From NCBI GenBank assembly GCA_027624035.1, contig JAQBUI010000001.1:62001-126000 (forward strand): DNA of 64,000 bases. Reading direction: 5' to 3'. Source of the stretch: Pseudomonadota bacterium (GTDB taxonomy: Bacteria; Pseudomonadota; Gammaproteobacteria; Pseudomonadales; Azotimanducaceae). This document shows, piece by piece, positions 52,264-62,321 of the stretch. A program made the position numbers and the translations under genes. The notes under the pieces were generated by a model. It was not told the DNA's origin, made no database searches, and saw nothing but the letters and a program-made list of their open reading frames with translations. The first letter of the stretch is position 1. Each line of letters begins with the position of its first letter.

Positions 52264-54930
52264 ATGTATCCGGGGCACCCAAATGGGTACAACTACGAAA
52301 CCCTACCCGCGATGATATTGCGGGGCTCGCACGTTCTGTTGCTAGCGGTGCTTGTCCTGTTCGCACCGTGGGCGGAGGGGGCGGAGCACGTCGTTGATTT
52401 CGACATTCCGCAACAGCGGGCGGATCGTGCGCTCATCAGATTTGCCGAGCAGTCGAACCTGACGCTGGTGTTTGCCTACGAAGACACGCGCCGCATTTCG
52501 ACCAACGCACTGTTGGGCAGCTACTCGGTGGTCGAGGGGCTCGAGATCCTGCTGGATGGAACGGGGCTACGCATATCAACCGGCTCTGACGGCAATCTGA
52601 GTGTGGTTCCCAGCGCCGCTGACGCGTCGAATCCTTCACTCCTGCAGCGTGTCGGCAATGCTATCGGATCGTTACTTTCGGTTCCCGATGATGTCCCGGA
52701 GGATTCGATGAGCGATGGCCTTCTTGAAGAGATCTTCGTCCGGGCGCGCAAACGCGAGGAGTTGCTACAGGACATTCCGACATCGGCGGCCGCTCTGCCG
52801 CGTCGGCTGCTCGACGATCTGAACGCCGTCGAGGGTCTGCGTGGCCTTACAGACCTGATACCGGGTATCACGATCAACGACGTGAATCTTCATTTTCTCA
52901 GCGAGCCAAGCATCCGCGGAGGTGGGGCAGGCCGAAACCGTATGTCGGCTTCTGCAACGGGGCTCTATCGCAACGGTGCCTATATAGCCAGTGCGGGCCC
53001 TGGAGGAAAGAACTTCTCGCGGATGGATTACTTCGATCTTGAGCGTGCCGAGGTGCTGCGAGGGCCCCAGGGGGCGCTTTATGGTCGCAACGCGTTGGGT
53101 GGGTCGATCAATCTGGTGTCGAGAAAACCGCAAGAGAGGTTTGAAGCGGATCTCGGGATTCGGCTTGGCGAACTCGACATGCGAAGGTTTGACGCAACAG
53201 TCAATATTCCTGTTTCAGACGCGATCTTCTTCAGAGTCGGCCGGGTTAAGGAAGATAGGGACGACGGCTTCTATCGAGATGTTCACGGCGGTCCGGTGGA
53301 TACCGTGGACTATGATCACACGCGTCTGGGATTACGCTGGCATCCGAACAGCCTCATTGACGCGACGTGGACCTACGATACTCAGGACCACGAGTGGGCA
53401 CCGACCATTCGTATCACGAGCAGCGCGCTGGCACTCACCGGCAGTGAATTTGACACCCTCATCAACACCGAGCACCACGATCTTTGGCAGACCGACAATC
53501 ATAACCTTGCCATTGAAGCTGAAGTGGGCGGAGGAACGCTCGCATTGCTTTCAAATTGGCGGGAACGATTTGTCGAAGCCGTTCAGGACTCCGATTACTA
53601 CCTGCCTTCACTTCAGAATCAGCATCGGAGCTTTGTCCAGTCTTCCGACTCAAAGCTGTACTTCCAGGAGATTCGCTACGGACTGGAGGGTGACCGATTT
53701 AGCTGGCTTGTGGGTGCTGACTATCACACTTTCGAGAATCATGACGTCATCGATCTGACCAGAGGCTTCCCACGGGATACGCCCTTGGACCTATGGGTGA
53801 GAACGATTGGCTTTGGCGTGGATAGTTGGGCCCTCTTCGGCAGCATTGAATACTCTCTGAAGCACATACCGTTAACCCTGACCGGCGAACTGAGAGCAGC
53901 CTGGGACAAGCTGCGAGGTTCGCTTACTCAGGTGCAGACTCTGGTCGCGCCACCAGTGGTCATGCGCGACTTCACAATACAGGACGCTTGGTCGAACGTT
54001 CCCTTTGGCGTCACGGCGTCCTATCGGTTCGCTGATCTGGATGCACTCTTATATCTGAAGCTTGCGTCGTCCTACCGGCATGGTGGCATGAACGATGGCC
54101 CCGGAAACCCTCGCGCGAAGTTTGCCGCCCGGCTGTCCTACGACGACGAGAGAAACCAGACCTGGGAATTGGGCTGGAAGTCTACGCTGATGGAAGGGTC
54201 CCTGCTCCTTAGCGTTGCGGCGTTCACGGGCAAGTACAAAGACTTCATTGCCGGCACTGACGACGGCTGTCCGGAAGAGTGCCAGCTGATCGATGGTGAC
54301 GGTAATCCTCTCGGTTTTGATCAGGACGGGCGTCGGGTGGGCGCTGATGCCAACGACGTACCAATTCCGCCCAACGAGGAGATCCCGCGCACAGCGTTCA
54401 TGGACAACGTCGGTGCGGTGGAGCTGTGGGGATATGAAGCCGAGAGTGCATACCGAATGCGGCTGCCGGACGGCGGGTCGATCCGATTCAGGCTCGCATT
54501 ATCGCGACAACTGGGCGAAGTCAGGGAACTTGATGCCAACGTTTCCCAGGCGCTCAGCAGGCGGGCACTGGGTGCCAGGCTGGTTTTCACCCGACCGACA
54601 CAGGTCAAAGCCCAGGCGGTCTTTAAACATCCGCTCGGCCGCGGCCTCGATTTGCTGATGTCTGGCAGCTATGTGTATGAGAGTGGCGGGTATTGGGGGC
54701 TGGGAGATGTACCCGATACCAAGATTGACGAGTCAAACCCTGCCGAAACGGCGCGAAGATTCAACGCCCGAATCGGCATCGAGTCGCGGCGTTGGAGCGC
54801 CATACTGAGTGGCCAGAACGTAACTGATCGGAACTACAAGATCTGGCACGATGCCGCTGAGCCAGCCACGATTTGGCGACGGATTCCCCCGCGCTACTGG
54901 CAGTTGGAGCTGACCTATCGACTTCCCTGA
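52264..54930 (+). CDS. TonB-dependent receptor with N-terminal signalling (STN) domain
   Basis: The frame has 888 residues. A second start at 52312 would begin directly with the signal peptide (MILRGSHVLLLAVLVLFAPW). After cleavage near WAEGAE comes an STN domain (VVDFDIPQQRADRALIRFAE to about residue 105), a TonB-box-like LLEEIFVRARKR, the plug (LIPGITIND, LERAEVLRGPQGALYGRNAL) and a barrel ending ELTYRLP. The STN domain contacts FecR, so this receptor both imports and signals. The ligand is unknown. Confidence 0.92.
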   Translation: MYPGHPNGYNYETLPAMILRGSHVLLLAVLVLFAPWAEGAEHVVDFDIPQQRADRALIRFAEQSNLTLVFAYEDTRRISTNALLGSYSVVEGLEILLDGTGLRISTGSDGNLSVVPSAADASNPSLLQRVGNAIGSLLSVPDDVPEDSMSDGLLEEIFVRARKREELLQDIPTSAAALPRRLLDDLNAVEGLRGLTDLIPGITINDVNLHFLSEPSIRGGGAGRNRMSASATGLYRNGAYIASAGPGGKNFSRMDYFDLERAEVLRGPQGALYGRNALGGSINLVSRKPQERFEADLGIRLGELDMRRFDATVNIPVSDAIFFRVGRVKEDRDDGFYRDVHGGPVDTVDYDHTRLGLRWHPNSLIDATWTYDTQDHEWAPTIRITSSALALTGSEFDTLINTEHHDLWQTDNHNLAIEAEVGGGTLALLSNWRERFVEAVQDSDYYLPSLQNQHRSFVQSSDSKLYFQEIRYGLEGDRFSWLVGADYHTFENHDVIDLTRGFPRDTPLDLWVRTIGFGVDSWALFGSIEYSLKHIPLTLTGELRAAWDKLRGSLTQVQTLVAPPVVMRDFTIQDAWSNVPFGVTASYRFADLDALLYLKLASSYRHGGMNDGPGNPRAKFAARLSYDDERNQTWELGWKSTLMEGSLLLSVAAFTGKYKDFIAGTDDGCPEECQLIDGDGNPLGFDQDGRRVGADANDVPIPPNEEIPRTAFMDNVGAVELWGYEAESAYRMRLPDGGSIRFRLALSRQLGEVRELDANVSQALSRRALGARLVFTRPTQVKAQAVFKHPLGRGLDLLMSGSYVYESGGYWGLGDVPDTKIDESNPAETARRFNARIGIESRRWSAILSGQNVTDRNYKIWHDAAEPATIWRRIPPRYWQLELTYRLP

Positions 54931-54946
54931 AGACAGAGGCACGCTC

Positions 54947-57088
54947 ATGCGCATTCTCCTACTTTCACTTTCTCTTCTGACGCAAGGACATACCATGGCT
55001 GAAACTCATGAACGGCTTCCCATAGAGGAAGCGGTGGATCGATTCTACGAGGCATTCGCGTCGACGCGAGTGGCTGACCGCAACCGACTTCTTCATGCCA
55101 GCGTGGCGGACGATGTCGTTTATTGGACTCGCGATGGGGTGATGACTTCGCAGGAGCAACTTCAGGACGCCATGTCACATCTGTTGGAGGAGGATGGGCA
55201 GCCCCCGACGCTCACCGGTGAAGTTCAGAACTTCCATAGCGTTGGCAGAGCCCGATGGGTACAGAGGATTCGTGGCAGGAATCGGAGTCGCGAGGGCGAG
55301 GCCTATTTCGAACTCGGCGAGGATGGGCGTTTGAACAAGATCGTCGTATTCGATGATGCACCTCATCATGTTCCCTTAAGCGCCGGTGTCTCGGCTTACA
55401 TCGACGCGTGGAACACCCAAGGCGAGGAGATGAAGCGTGAAATTCTGGCGACCAGGTGGCGCGACGATGCGCGCTGGGTTGAGATTCGCTTTGATGTGAA
55501 CGGCCCGGAAGCGATGGCGGCAACCATGCGCGCGCCCATCACGCTGACCCCCGTGAATGGGGTGATGGACATCATGAAAACGGACAGGGATGGTAGCCAG
55601 ATTCGCTTCGAGGTGCTGGTGTCCAAACGTAACGGGGAGAAAATTGGCACGTTCACAGACTTCGTTCAGACGGATGCTGCCGGCAAGATCGTGCGTCTCG
55701 CTGGATTCAAGGGCGGTTCGTCCTGGACCCGGCCCACCGAAGAAGTCGCAACCGATTGGCGCTGGTCCTATCGAGCCGGATACGTGGACATCAACGGGCA
55801 ATTCGCTGGGGGGTCGGAGATTATGCATCTGGCGTCCCACAAGGACCGCTTGTTTGCGGCCAACGGCTACTGGACGGACAGCCATTGGGTGGTCGCCGAG
55901 GGGGCGCCCAGGCAGTCCGCGCAGGTGCTTCGCCTGGACCAACCGGACGGTCAGTGGGAGGTGGACCTGGATATGGGGAAACGGAGTCCTCCGGAACTGG
56001 ATTACATGAAAGGAAATCTGTTGAAGTCTGTGACCTTTTCGAAGGCGGGGGCCGAAGTGCTGGACTCGCCGGTCAACCTGCTCGTGATGGCGGCGGGGAA
56101 CGTCAAGTCTCATGCCAGTGTCTGGGTGCGTGACGATGGCACGGGCGATTGGACGCATCAGGTTGTACATTCAGGTGTGGAGGAGAAGGTGAACGGCGGG
56201 ACGCGGAACATCCGTTGGGTGCCAAGAGACATGGAACTGCATACGGATTCGGTCACCGCGGAAGAGCGCATATTTCTGCTACTGGGCAATCCCGGAATTC
56301 TATCCGGCGTCTACGACCCATGGTCACCATCGTCTATCCGTTGGGATGATGATGTTGAGTTCCCGAAAGAGGGCATGCTGAATGTACGTCCCCTGGGCAT
56401 GGTGTCCGCGAACGGCGAACTCTACTTTTCCGGGGGAGGAACCATTTATCGTCGTCATGACGGGCCTCAGCCAACGTACTCAGAGGTTTTGTCGCTTGCC
56501 GAGGATCTGGATCCGGAGATGGGGGGTATTCGTGGGCTCTCGGCGATTACCAATCCTCATGGAAAGGGCGAGTCGCTGATTTTCATGTGGGCCCCGGACG
56601 CTAAGTCCAGCGGTGAGATCATCCGACTCGATCCCGACGGTCGTGGCGGCTACTCGGTCAGCAGTGAGGTCTCCGTCGGTAGCCTGATGGAGCAGTCTCT
56701 TGGAGGGGACACGCGAGCGGAGAAGACGTTGGGTGCCTACAACGACTTCTATCCGATCACGGATTCGGTGACTGGCGAGACGGTGCACGTCATTGGTTTT
56801 CAGTCAGTGATTTCCAACAACGATGCGGTTCGTGGTCAGGGCGGCTACTACAGGGGTGCCCGGTACGCGCTCCGGCAAGCGAATGGTGAGTACCGGGTGG
56901 GCGAAGTGAATGCCAACTATGCGCAGGGAAAACCTTCGTTGGTGGCGCCCCGCACATTTGTTCAGGGCCCCTTTGGTGGCGATTCTGTTTACGTGGCCGG
57001 CTACGACTGCAACTTCATTCCCTCCACTGATCACGCCTGGGTGTTTTCGACCAGCCTTTCAACCTTTCTTACGCCTATTCGAGAATAG
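54947..57088 (+). CDS. Exported 713-aa protein: two NTF2-like domains plus beta-propeller-like region
   Basis: It begins with a signal peptide (MRILLLSLSLLTQGHTMA). Two successive NTF2/SnoaL-like modules follow: residues 25-135 (AVDRFYEAFASTRVADRNRL ... YFELGEDGRLNKIVVFDD) and 145-260 (SAYIDAWNTQGEEMKREILA ... TDAAGKIVRLAGFKG). Residues 280-700 are beta-rich with blade-like repeats (IMHLASHKDRLFAANGYWTD, LGMVSANGELYFSGGGTIYR, SLIFMWAPDAKSSGEIIRLD), suggesting a propeller. No family is recognised for the whole. Lying between two TonB receptors in a sigma/FecR-controlled run, it may bind or process the imported compound. Confidence 0.8.
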   Translation: MRILLLSLSLLTQGHTMAETHERLPIEEAVDRFYEAFASTRVADRNRLLHASVADDVVYWTRDGVMTSQEQLQDAMSHLLEEDGQPPTLTGEVQNFHSVGRARWVQRIRGRNRSREGEAYFELGEDGRLNKIVVFDDAPHHVPLSAGVSAYIDAWNTQGEEMKREILATRWRDDARWVEIRFDVNGPEAMAATMRAPITLTPVNGVMDIMKTDRDGSQIRFEVLVSKRNGEKIGTFTDFVQTDAAGKIVRLAGFKGGSSWTRPTEEVATDWRWSYRAGYVDINGQFAGGSEIMHLASHKDRLFAANGYWTDSHWVVAEGAPRQSAQVLRLDQPDGQWEVDLDMGKRSPPELDYMKGNLLKSVTFSKAGAEVLDSPVNLLVMAAGNVKSHASVWVRDDGTGDWTHQVVHSGVEEKVNGGTRNIRWVPRDMELHTDSVTAEERIFLLLGNPGILSGVYDPWSPSSIRWDDDVEFPKEGMLNVRPLGMVSANGELYFSGGGTIYRRHDGPQPTYSEVLSLAEDLDPEMGGIRGLSAITNPHGKGESLIFMWAPDAKSSGEIIRLDPDGRGGYSVSSEVSVGSLMEQSLGGDTRAEKTLGAYNDFYPITDSVTGETVHVIGFQSVISNNDAVRGQGGYYRGARYALRQANGEYRVGEVNANYAQGKPSLVAPRTFVQGPFGGDSVYVAGYDCNFIPSTDHAWVFSTSLSTFLTPIRE

Positions 57089-57161
57089 ACTGGAGGAAAA
57101 ATCTCTGCTTGTTCGTCTCTCCCCTGATTACAGCAATCACTAATTCAGAGAGGGGGATGTA

Positions 57162-60100
57162 ATGATCAGAAAGCTAGGATCTGTAGGGCTGGGGCTGTTG
57201 CTGCTTGGCGGCGGTTTTCCAGCACAGGCAGAAGACGATACTCAGATCGAAGAGATCGTGGTTACCGGTTCCTACATCAAGAGGGACAGCTACGACTCGC
57301 CGGCACCCATCCAGTTGATCGATACGGTCGACATTGAGGCCGCTGCAACGCCAAACCTGGCGGATATCATCTTCAATCAGACAAACAACTTCGGCACCAC
57401 GGTGATGTCGAATCCGTTCGCTGACGGCAATAGTGCCTCAAGTAACGCGACGAGCTACAACGGCGGGCCCCAGGGCGGTAAGGGACGGCCGAACCTTCGC
57501 GGCCTCGGCACCCGAGCCACCATGTCGCTGATGGATGGTAAGCGAGTGATATTCAGTGACGCGAATGCCATGTATCCACAGATTGCGCTGGACCGAATCG
57601 AACTGGTTCTGGATAGCTCTTCGGCGCTGTACGGCTCGGACGCCATTGCTGGGGCGGTTAATTACATTCCGCTCAAGCGATACGAGGGTGTCAAGCTTGA
57701 GGTGTCCCGGCGCGATCTGCTCGATGTCAGTCACCCGGACGACACCCTCTCGGTGTTGATCGGCGGAGCGTCAGACAAGGCCAGTGGCCTGTTCGCCGTA
57801 ACCCATCGGACACGGGATCGAATCAAGCAGTCAGAATTCCCTGACTTCATTCAGAAGTCTGCAGCGTCCAACTCGCGGAATTTGGTGGGTAGAGGGTTCC
57901 CCGGTGGTTTTCACGTTACATCCCGTGATGCAGATGGCAACCATGCAGGGTTCGCTGCCACGCGTCCCAATGAGTTTTCCGATCCGGGCTGCGAACACTC
58001 GTTGATGAACGACGGAGAGGATGCGACCAGTCCTTACCACCGCCGTTGGGGAATCGACGAGGGCTGGCGGTGCCGGTCGGACGTATCCAGCATTCTGGAC
58101 TATCAGACCGAACTCGAACACACGCAGCTGTATACACGCTTCGACTATCAGCTCAACGATGACGTGGACCTGTATCTCGAAGGAATGGCCGGCTTTCAGG
58201 AGTTCAACAACCGCTGGATGCCCGCGCCTCTGAACGCTAACGACCGCATGAACGTTCATGGTGATATTGCGGGCAACCCCTTTGTTGCATTCATAGACCG
58301 CAATGGGAACGGTGCCATCGACGCGAACGAGAAGCTACGGGCTCAGGATAACTGCAACCACGTCGATTGCTCCTCTGGTGACGGCTTCGCCGATCGTGAC
58401 TTCGACGGTGATGGTATTGCCGATCCGGCCGCGCAGGCACTGTGGGGCGTACCTCAGCTGTTGCTATCGGACACTGTGGATTCCGATGGCGACGGCATTC
58501 CGGATCGTATGGACGACGACGCTGCTGGCGTGAACTTTTCCGAGGATGTGCGGATTGCCAACTGGTCTCCATTCGGTAAGAACATACAGAGCTTGCCGGC
58601 ACTCATCGAGGATGACGGCAACTCCCGTCGGGAAACCAAAGTGGACAACTTCCGGCTGTCAGGAGGTATTGCCATTGCGATCCCGGACACGACCTGGAGC
58701 GTGGACGTTGCAGCGACGTGGGAGCGTCGGACTGACCTGCACCCCATGGCGATCATTTCCCCGGTGAACTTTTCGACGCCTCAGTTGCAGGAGGCGATGC
58801 TCTGCGTAAATCCGGCGGATGCCTGTACGCAGTTCAATCCGTTCTCGACCAGTCAATTCCTTGTGATTGATCGAGTGCCCCAGAACACCGTGACACCGGA
58901 TTCAGATCCGGCATACAACACGCCGCTTGAGATCGACAAGCTGATCAGCAAGAACCCTGATGAGCTGATCGAGGAGGTGATGATGTACGACGTCGTGGTA
59001 ACTGGAACGGTTTATGAAGGCTGGGCCGGCCCCATTCAGCTTGCCGGCGGCTTTCACTATAGTGATCTGTCGTTCCTGATCACACCTAGTCAGCTGAACG
59101 GGACGCAGACGAACACTTTTGGTGCTGCGATCCAGGGTCTGGATGCCGCTCATGAAGGCTTCGACGTATTCGCCGAATTAAGCATTCCGCTTCTTGACGG
59201 CTCAGGCATGGTCGATTTCCTGGGCACGGCTGAACTTCAGCTTGCCGGCCGAAGAACGTCGAATGACGTCAAGGCCACGTTGGGGCAGGTAGGTGAGGGC
59301 TCGTTCGATGAGAACGTGGCCAAGGTGGCACTTCTCTGGCAGCCAACTGATATGCTGGCGGTGAGAGTCAGCTACGGCGAGGGGTTTGTCGTTCCTTACC
59401 TGACGGCCCTGTTCTCTACACCGAGTACGGCTACCCGTCAGGTGCTTGACCCTACCTGCTCGGCGATCCTCAGCGTCCTTGGTGTTCAACTCAGTAGCGA
59501 TTACTGCGACTACAACGCGAATGGCACGGCGCAATCGGAGCAAGGCGTCAATACGCATACCTCGGGTAATCCCAACATGAAGCCAGAGACCTCAGAGACC
59601 GTGAACATCGGTTTCACGCTGAAATTGCTGGAAGGTGACCTGACCATTGACGTGGACTGGCTTGAGGCCGAAATCATCGGCCGGCCGTTCGCGTTCAATC
59701 AGACCACGCTGCCGGCATTCGAGGAATTCCGTTTTGCGCAGACGCTCCAGGGCTCGTCGTGCGCAGACATCAACTGCGCAACTCAGCTAAGGGCAGACTG
59801 GATTGCCAACGGTGAAGAAGTGAGTCGCATCGCACGTGCGGGCGGGAATGGCAGGATTACAGACATCTTCGCCAGCCAAACCAACCTACTTGGCCAGAGC
59901 ATTGATACCGCCGACATAAACGTTCGGTACCGCTTCGACAATCCGTTCGGTGACTACGGTCGCTTTGTGGCGGGACTCCAGGCAACCTACGTCGACTCCT
60001 ATAAGTTCCAGACCAATCCCATTGCGCCGACGATTGAAGGAGCGGGCAAGCGCAATAACCAGGGATTGGGCTCAGGTGCGGATATACCGCCGCTGCCCGA

Positions 60101-60434
60101 ACTGCGCGTCAATCTGTCACTTTCGTGGACATACAAGAACCATTACGCTCGACTGCTTGCGCGCTACCACGACGAAGTCGAGGATCTCACTGCAAGTGGC
60201 GGCATCAAGTCGCAGAACTCTCTGGGCAAAGTACCGTCTGAGACCTATGTTGATGCGTACTACTCACACACCTGGGAGGGCTTGGTTGAGGATGGCACGA
60301 CGGTTGTTTCATTGGGTATTCAGAATCTCTTCGACACCAAACCACACATCCTCGAGGATACGGGGGGCGTTGAGAATCTTCTAGACAACCCGTTTGGCAT
60401 GATCTGGACACTTCAGCTCAGTCAGGAGTTCTGA
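57162..60434 (+). CDS. Large TonB-dependent receptor with calcium-binding-like loop insert
   Basis: The 1090-residue receptor has a signal peptide, a TonB box (IEEIVVTGSYIKRD), a plug (ALDRIELVLDSSSALYGSDA, IAGAVNYIP) and a long barrel ending LQLSQEF. In an external loop, about residues 375-450, lie Asp-rich repeats (DRNGNGAIDANEK, DRDFDGDGIADP, DSDGDGIPDRMDDD) like EF-hand or thrombospondin type 3 calcium-binding repeats. Cysteine pairs occur nearby (CNHVDC) and later (CAILSV...DYCDY). Such large receptors often import polymers or peptides. A strong terminator follows. Confidence 0.92.
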   Translation: MIRKLGSVGLGLLLLGGGFPAQAEDDTQIEEIVVTGSYIKRDSYDSPAPIQLIDTVDIEAAATPNLADIIFNQTNNFGTTVMSNPFADGNSASSNATSYNGGPQGGKGRPNLRGLGTRATMSLMDGKRVIFSDANAMYPQIALDRIELVLDSSSALYGSDAIAGAVNYIPLKRYEGVKLEVSRRDLLDVSHPDDTLSVLIGGASDKASGLFAVTHRTRDRIKQSEFPDFIQKSAASNSRNLVGRGFPGGFHVTSRDADGNHAGFAATRPNEFSDPGCEHSLMNDGEDATSPYHRRWGIDEGWRCRSDVSSILDYQTELEHTQLYTRFDYQLNDDVDLYLEGMAGFQEFNNRWMPAPLNANDRMNVHGDIAGNPFVAFIDRNGNGAIDANEKLRAQDNCNHVDCSSGDGFADRDFDGDGIADPAAQALWGVPQLLLSDTVDSDGDGIPDRMDDDAAGVNFSEDVRIANWSPFGKNIQSLPALIEDDGNSRRETKVDNFRLSGGIAIAIPDTTWSVDVAATWERRTDLHPMAIISPVNFSTPQLQEAMLCVNPADACTQFNPFSTSQFLVIDRVPQNTVTPDSDPAYNTPLEIDKLISKNPDELIEEVMMYDVVVTGTVYEGWAGPIQLAGGFHYSDLSFLITPSQLNGTQTNTFGAAIQGLDAAHEGFDVFAELSIPLLDGSGMVDFLGTAELQLAGRRTSNDVKATLGQVGEGSFDENVAKVALLWQPTDMLAVRVSYGEGFVVPYLTALFSTPSTATRQVLDPTCSAILSVLGVQLSSDYCDYNANGTAQSEQGVNTHTSGNPNMKPETSETVNIGFTLKLLEGDLTIDVDWLEAEIIGRPFAFNQTTLPAFEEFRFAQTLQGSSCADINCATQLRADWIANGEEVSRIARAGGNGRITDIFASQTNLLGQSIDTADINVRYRFDNPFGDYGRFVAGLQATYVDSYKFQTNPIAPTIEGAGKRNNQGLGSGADIPPLPELRVNLSLSWTYKNHYARLLARYHDEVEDLTASGGIKSQNSLGKVPSETYVDAYYSHTWEGLVEDGTTVVSLGIQNLFDTKPHILEDTGGVENLLDNPFGMIWTLQLSQEF

Positions 60435-60447
60435 CTCCGAGGATGAG

Positions 60448-60490
60448 CTCAAAAAGAGCGTGACCCTATCGGGCCTCGCTCTTTTTTGAG
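60448..60490 (+). terminator. Rho-independent terminator after the TonB receptor
   Basis: CTCAAAAAGAGCG and CGCTCTTTTTTGAG pair almost fully (one extra T) around a 16-base loop, and the right arm includes the T run. It starts 14 bp after the receptor stop and would end the FecI-FecR-receptor transcript. Confidence 0.85.
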
Positions 60491-60664
60491 CAGTCCAACC
60501 CCAAAGAGTGGCTGAGTGACTAGTGGATTCCACATTCTGAGGCGTCTCTAGGAAAGGGCCCGACCCCCACACCGCTGATACAAGTCAGTTCCCCCGGACC
60601 AGCGGTGCGGGCCCCACACTACTCGATGATCGGCCGCTCAGAGTGGTTCGCCGCATCGGCAACG

Positions 60665-60790
60665 CCATACCCCAGAGACAACACTGTGTATCAACTGGTG
60701 GAGCATTACTGGCCCTCAGATCTTAATCTGAACCCTCACTTTCACATGCTTTACTTGAACGGTGTTTACGACGCTGTTGGCTACTTTGAT
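60665..60790 (+). pseudogene. IS91-family transposase fragment (plus strand)
   Basis: The frame reads PYPRDNTVYQLVEHYWP joined to SDLNLNPHFHMLYLNGVYDA and VGYF. The first piece resembles the transposase N-terminus and the second its HFH catalytic motif, so an internal deletion has fused them. Homology ends near 60790 where an inverted fragment begins. Confidence 0.65.
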
Positions 60791-60871
60791 GCACCTACAA
60801 AGACGCTCAAGCTCCTTGCGCTGATTTGACTTACAGGTCACGCCTGCATGTAGGGTCAACGACGCCGCCAT
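60787..60871 (-). pseudogene. IS91-family transposase fragment (minus strand)
   Basis: On the minus strand ASLTLHAGVTCKSNQRKELE, then RLCRCI, matches the same conserved region as SLHAGIACKSHQRNKLERLC of the element at 41330-42212. It abuts the plus-strand fragment in opposite orientation. Confidence 0.6.
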
Positions 60872-60940
60872 ATTCTGGACGACGAGATTGATGGCGGTGC
60901 CACCTTTCATCGCAAAGATGTCACCGGCGAACAGGTCGGG
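60872..60940 (-). pseudogene. AbiEii/nucleotidyltransferase toxin fragment
   Basis: In the same minus-strand frame just upstream, DLFAGDIFAMKGGTAINLVV resembles the MKGGTAxNL motif of AbiEii-type nucleotidyltransferase toxins. Only about 23 codons are recognisable, with no downstream domain; it is debris. Confidence 0.4.
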
Positions 60941-60963
60941 CACGACGGCCAGCAGCAGGCCTG

Positions 60964-61130
60964 AAGCAGTTGGCACAGACCCGGGTGCTGCTGCTGGATG
61001 ACTGGGGGTTGAAACCCTTGGGCCGCGCTCACCGGCACGACCTGATTGGCGATCATGGATGATCGTACAGCGCCACCTCAACCATCGTCATGAGCCAGTG
61101 CGAGTTTGAACTCTCGGATTACATCGCCTC
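60964..61130 (+). pseudogene. IS21 IstB C-terminal fragment
   Basis: AQTRVLLLDDWGLKPLGRAH, then RHDLI, matches the Walker B region of IstB. After a shift, ATSTIVMSQCEFELSDYIAS continues the C-terminal AAA part. It is a separate, inactive remnant, not the missing end of the copy at 36371. Confidence 0.6.
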
Positions 61131-61298
61131 CGGCAAGGACTGGCACTTTGCAACCCTGGAGACTCTCCGTCAACATGGTTGGCGCAGTCTTTTCTCTGGA
61201 TGATTTCTATGAACGGGTGTCTTACATGGTGAATACGGTCGCAGGATCGGACACCTCACGCCCGGTGGCGTGCATCACCTCGGGCGAACGGGTGGCAA

Positions 61299-61985
61299 GT
61301 GCAGGTCGCCGAAGTAGGCGTTGCGGGTGCCGACGGCGTTGTGGGGGCTGAGCGTTACACTGAGCCGGCGCGCAATCGGCGACAAACCACCTTTTTTTGC
61401 GAAGAAGACTACCAGTTCTACATACAACTGTTGGCTAAAGCAAAAACAAAGGCGGGTGTGGCTGTCTGGGCGTATTGCCTGATGCCAAACCACGTTCACT
61501 TCGTCGTCATTCCCGAACGCAAAGACAGCCTGGCCAAACTCTTCCAGGAGTCTCATCGTCAGTACACGCGGCGCATCAATTTCCGAAACAACTGGCGCGG
61601 TCACTTGTGGCAAGAACGGTTTCATTCATTTGTCATGGATGAGCACCATTTGCTTTCGGCCGTTCGGTACGTTGAACTAAACCCCGTCAGCGCCGGGATA
61701 TGTGCTAATCCAGCGGATTGGCGATGGTCGAGCGCGAAGGCGCATCTCACGGGGATTAACGATGGGTTGGTGAATGTCGAGCCTATGCTTGATCGCGTCA
61801 ATAGCTGGAACGAGTACTTGTCCATCACAGAGGCAGAAACGGATCGAGAGCGCATTCGCCAACATTCCAGGACAGGTCGCCCTGCTGGGTCGGAAGCGTT
61901 TCTCAAGGAGTTGGAGAACCTGCTGAATCGGGAAATCCGACCCAGAAAACCTGGACGAAAGCCGCGCGAAATAAAGAAGAAGTAG
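61299..61985 (+). pseudogene. REP-associated tyrosine transposase (RAYT, Y1 type), N-terminus degraded
   Basis: From NRRQTTFFCEEDYQFYI (61365 onward) the protein matches RAYT/TnpA-REP transposases: the HUH motif in LMPNHVHFVVIP, the Tyr region in ESHRQYTRRIN, WQERFHSFVMD, VRYVELNPVSAGI and DWRWSSAKAHL. The usual N-terminus (RxxVPGxxHHVTQRG) is scrambled by shifts between 61299 and 61365, where only VTL-like traces remain. Whether a shortened protein is made is uncertain. I see no clear REP palindromes beside it. Confidence 0.72.
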
Positions 61986-62142
61986 CCGCTCGGACCAATT
62001 GGTTTCAAGGGCAAATAGGTACACTGTCCCCTACTTCGGTGGCAATCCTGAAGCCGGAAAAGGGCGCCGAAAAACAATCAGTTCAGCAGAGGTTTGGGCA
62101 TGTGCGTATGGACACGCCCGGGATGTTTACCTTTTTTGAGCA

Positions 62143-62321
62143 TTGTGAAGCTGAAGCAGACCCGAATCACGGTATACGATGTGCCTGGCTGGCTTGCCCG
62201 GGGAATGACAAACGAGGAGATCCTTGCGGAGTATCCCGAGTTGGCCACTCCGCGGATCCAGGCCTGTCTGGCCTATGCCGCCGATTGCGAGCGCCACTCG
62301 CTTAGGATCACAGCGACATGA
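62143..62321 (+). pseudogene. DUF433 antitoxin-like protein, N-terminally truncated
   Basis: From 62143 the frame reads KLKQTRITVYDVPGWLARGM, then TNEEILAEYPEL and IQACLAYAADCERH, nearly the same as the copy at 63788-64000. The first 20 residues of the usual protein are missing. It overlaps the following DUF5615-like start as ATGA, the typical DUF433-DUF5615 toxin-antitoxin arrangement. Confidence 0.72.

Noticed and set aside
54947-57088. Quinoprotein or phytase-type propeller assignment for the 713-residue protein
   Set aside because: Blade-like repeats are visible but no cofactor or catalytic motif of those families was found.
62039-62305. ORF overlapping the first DUF433 copy in another frame
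   Set aside because: The DUF433 reading frame is clearly supported by its twin at 63788; this frame is a shadow.
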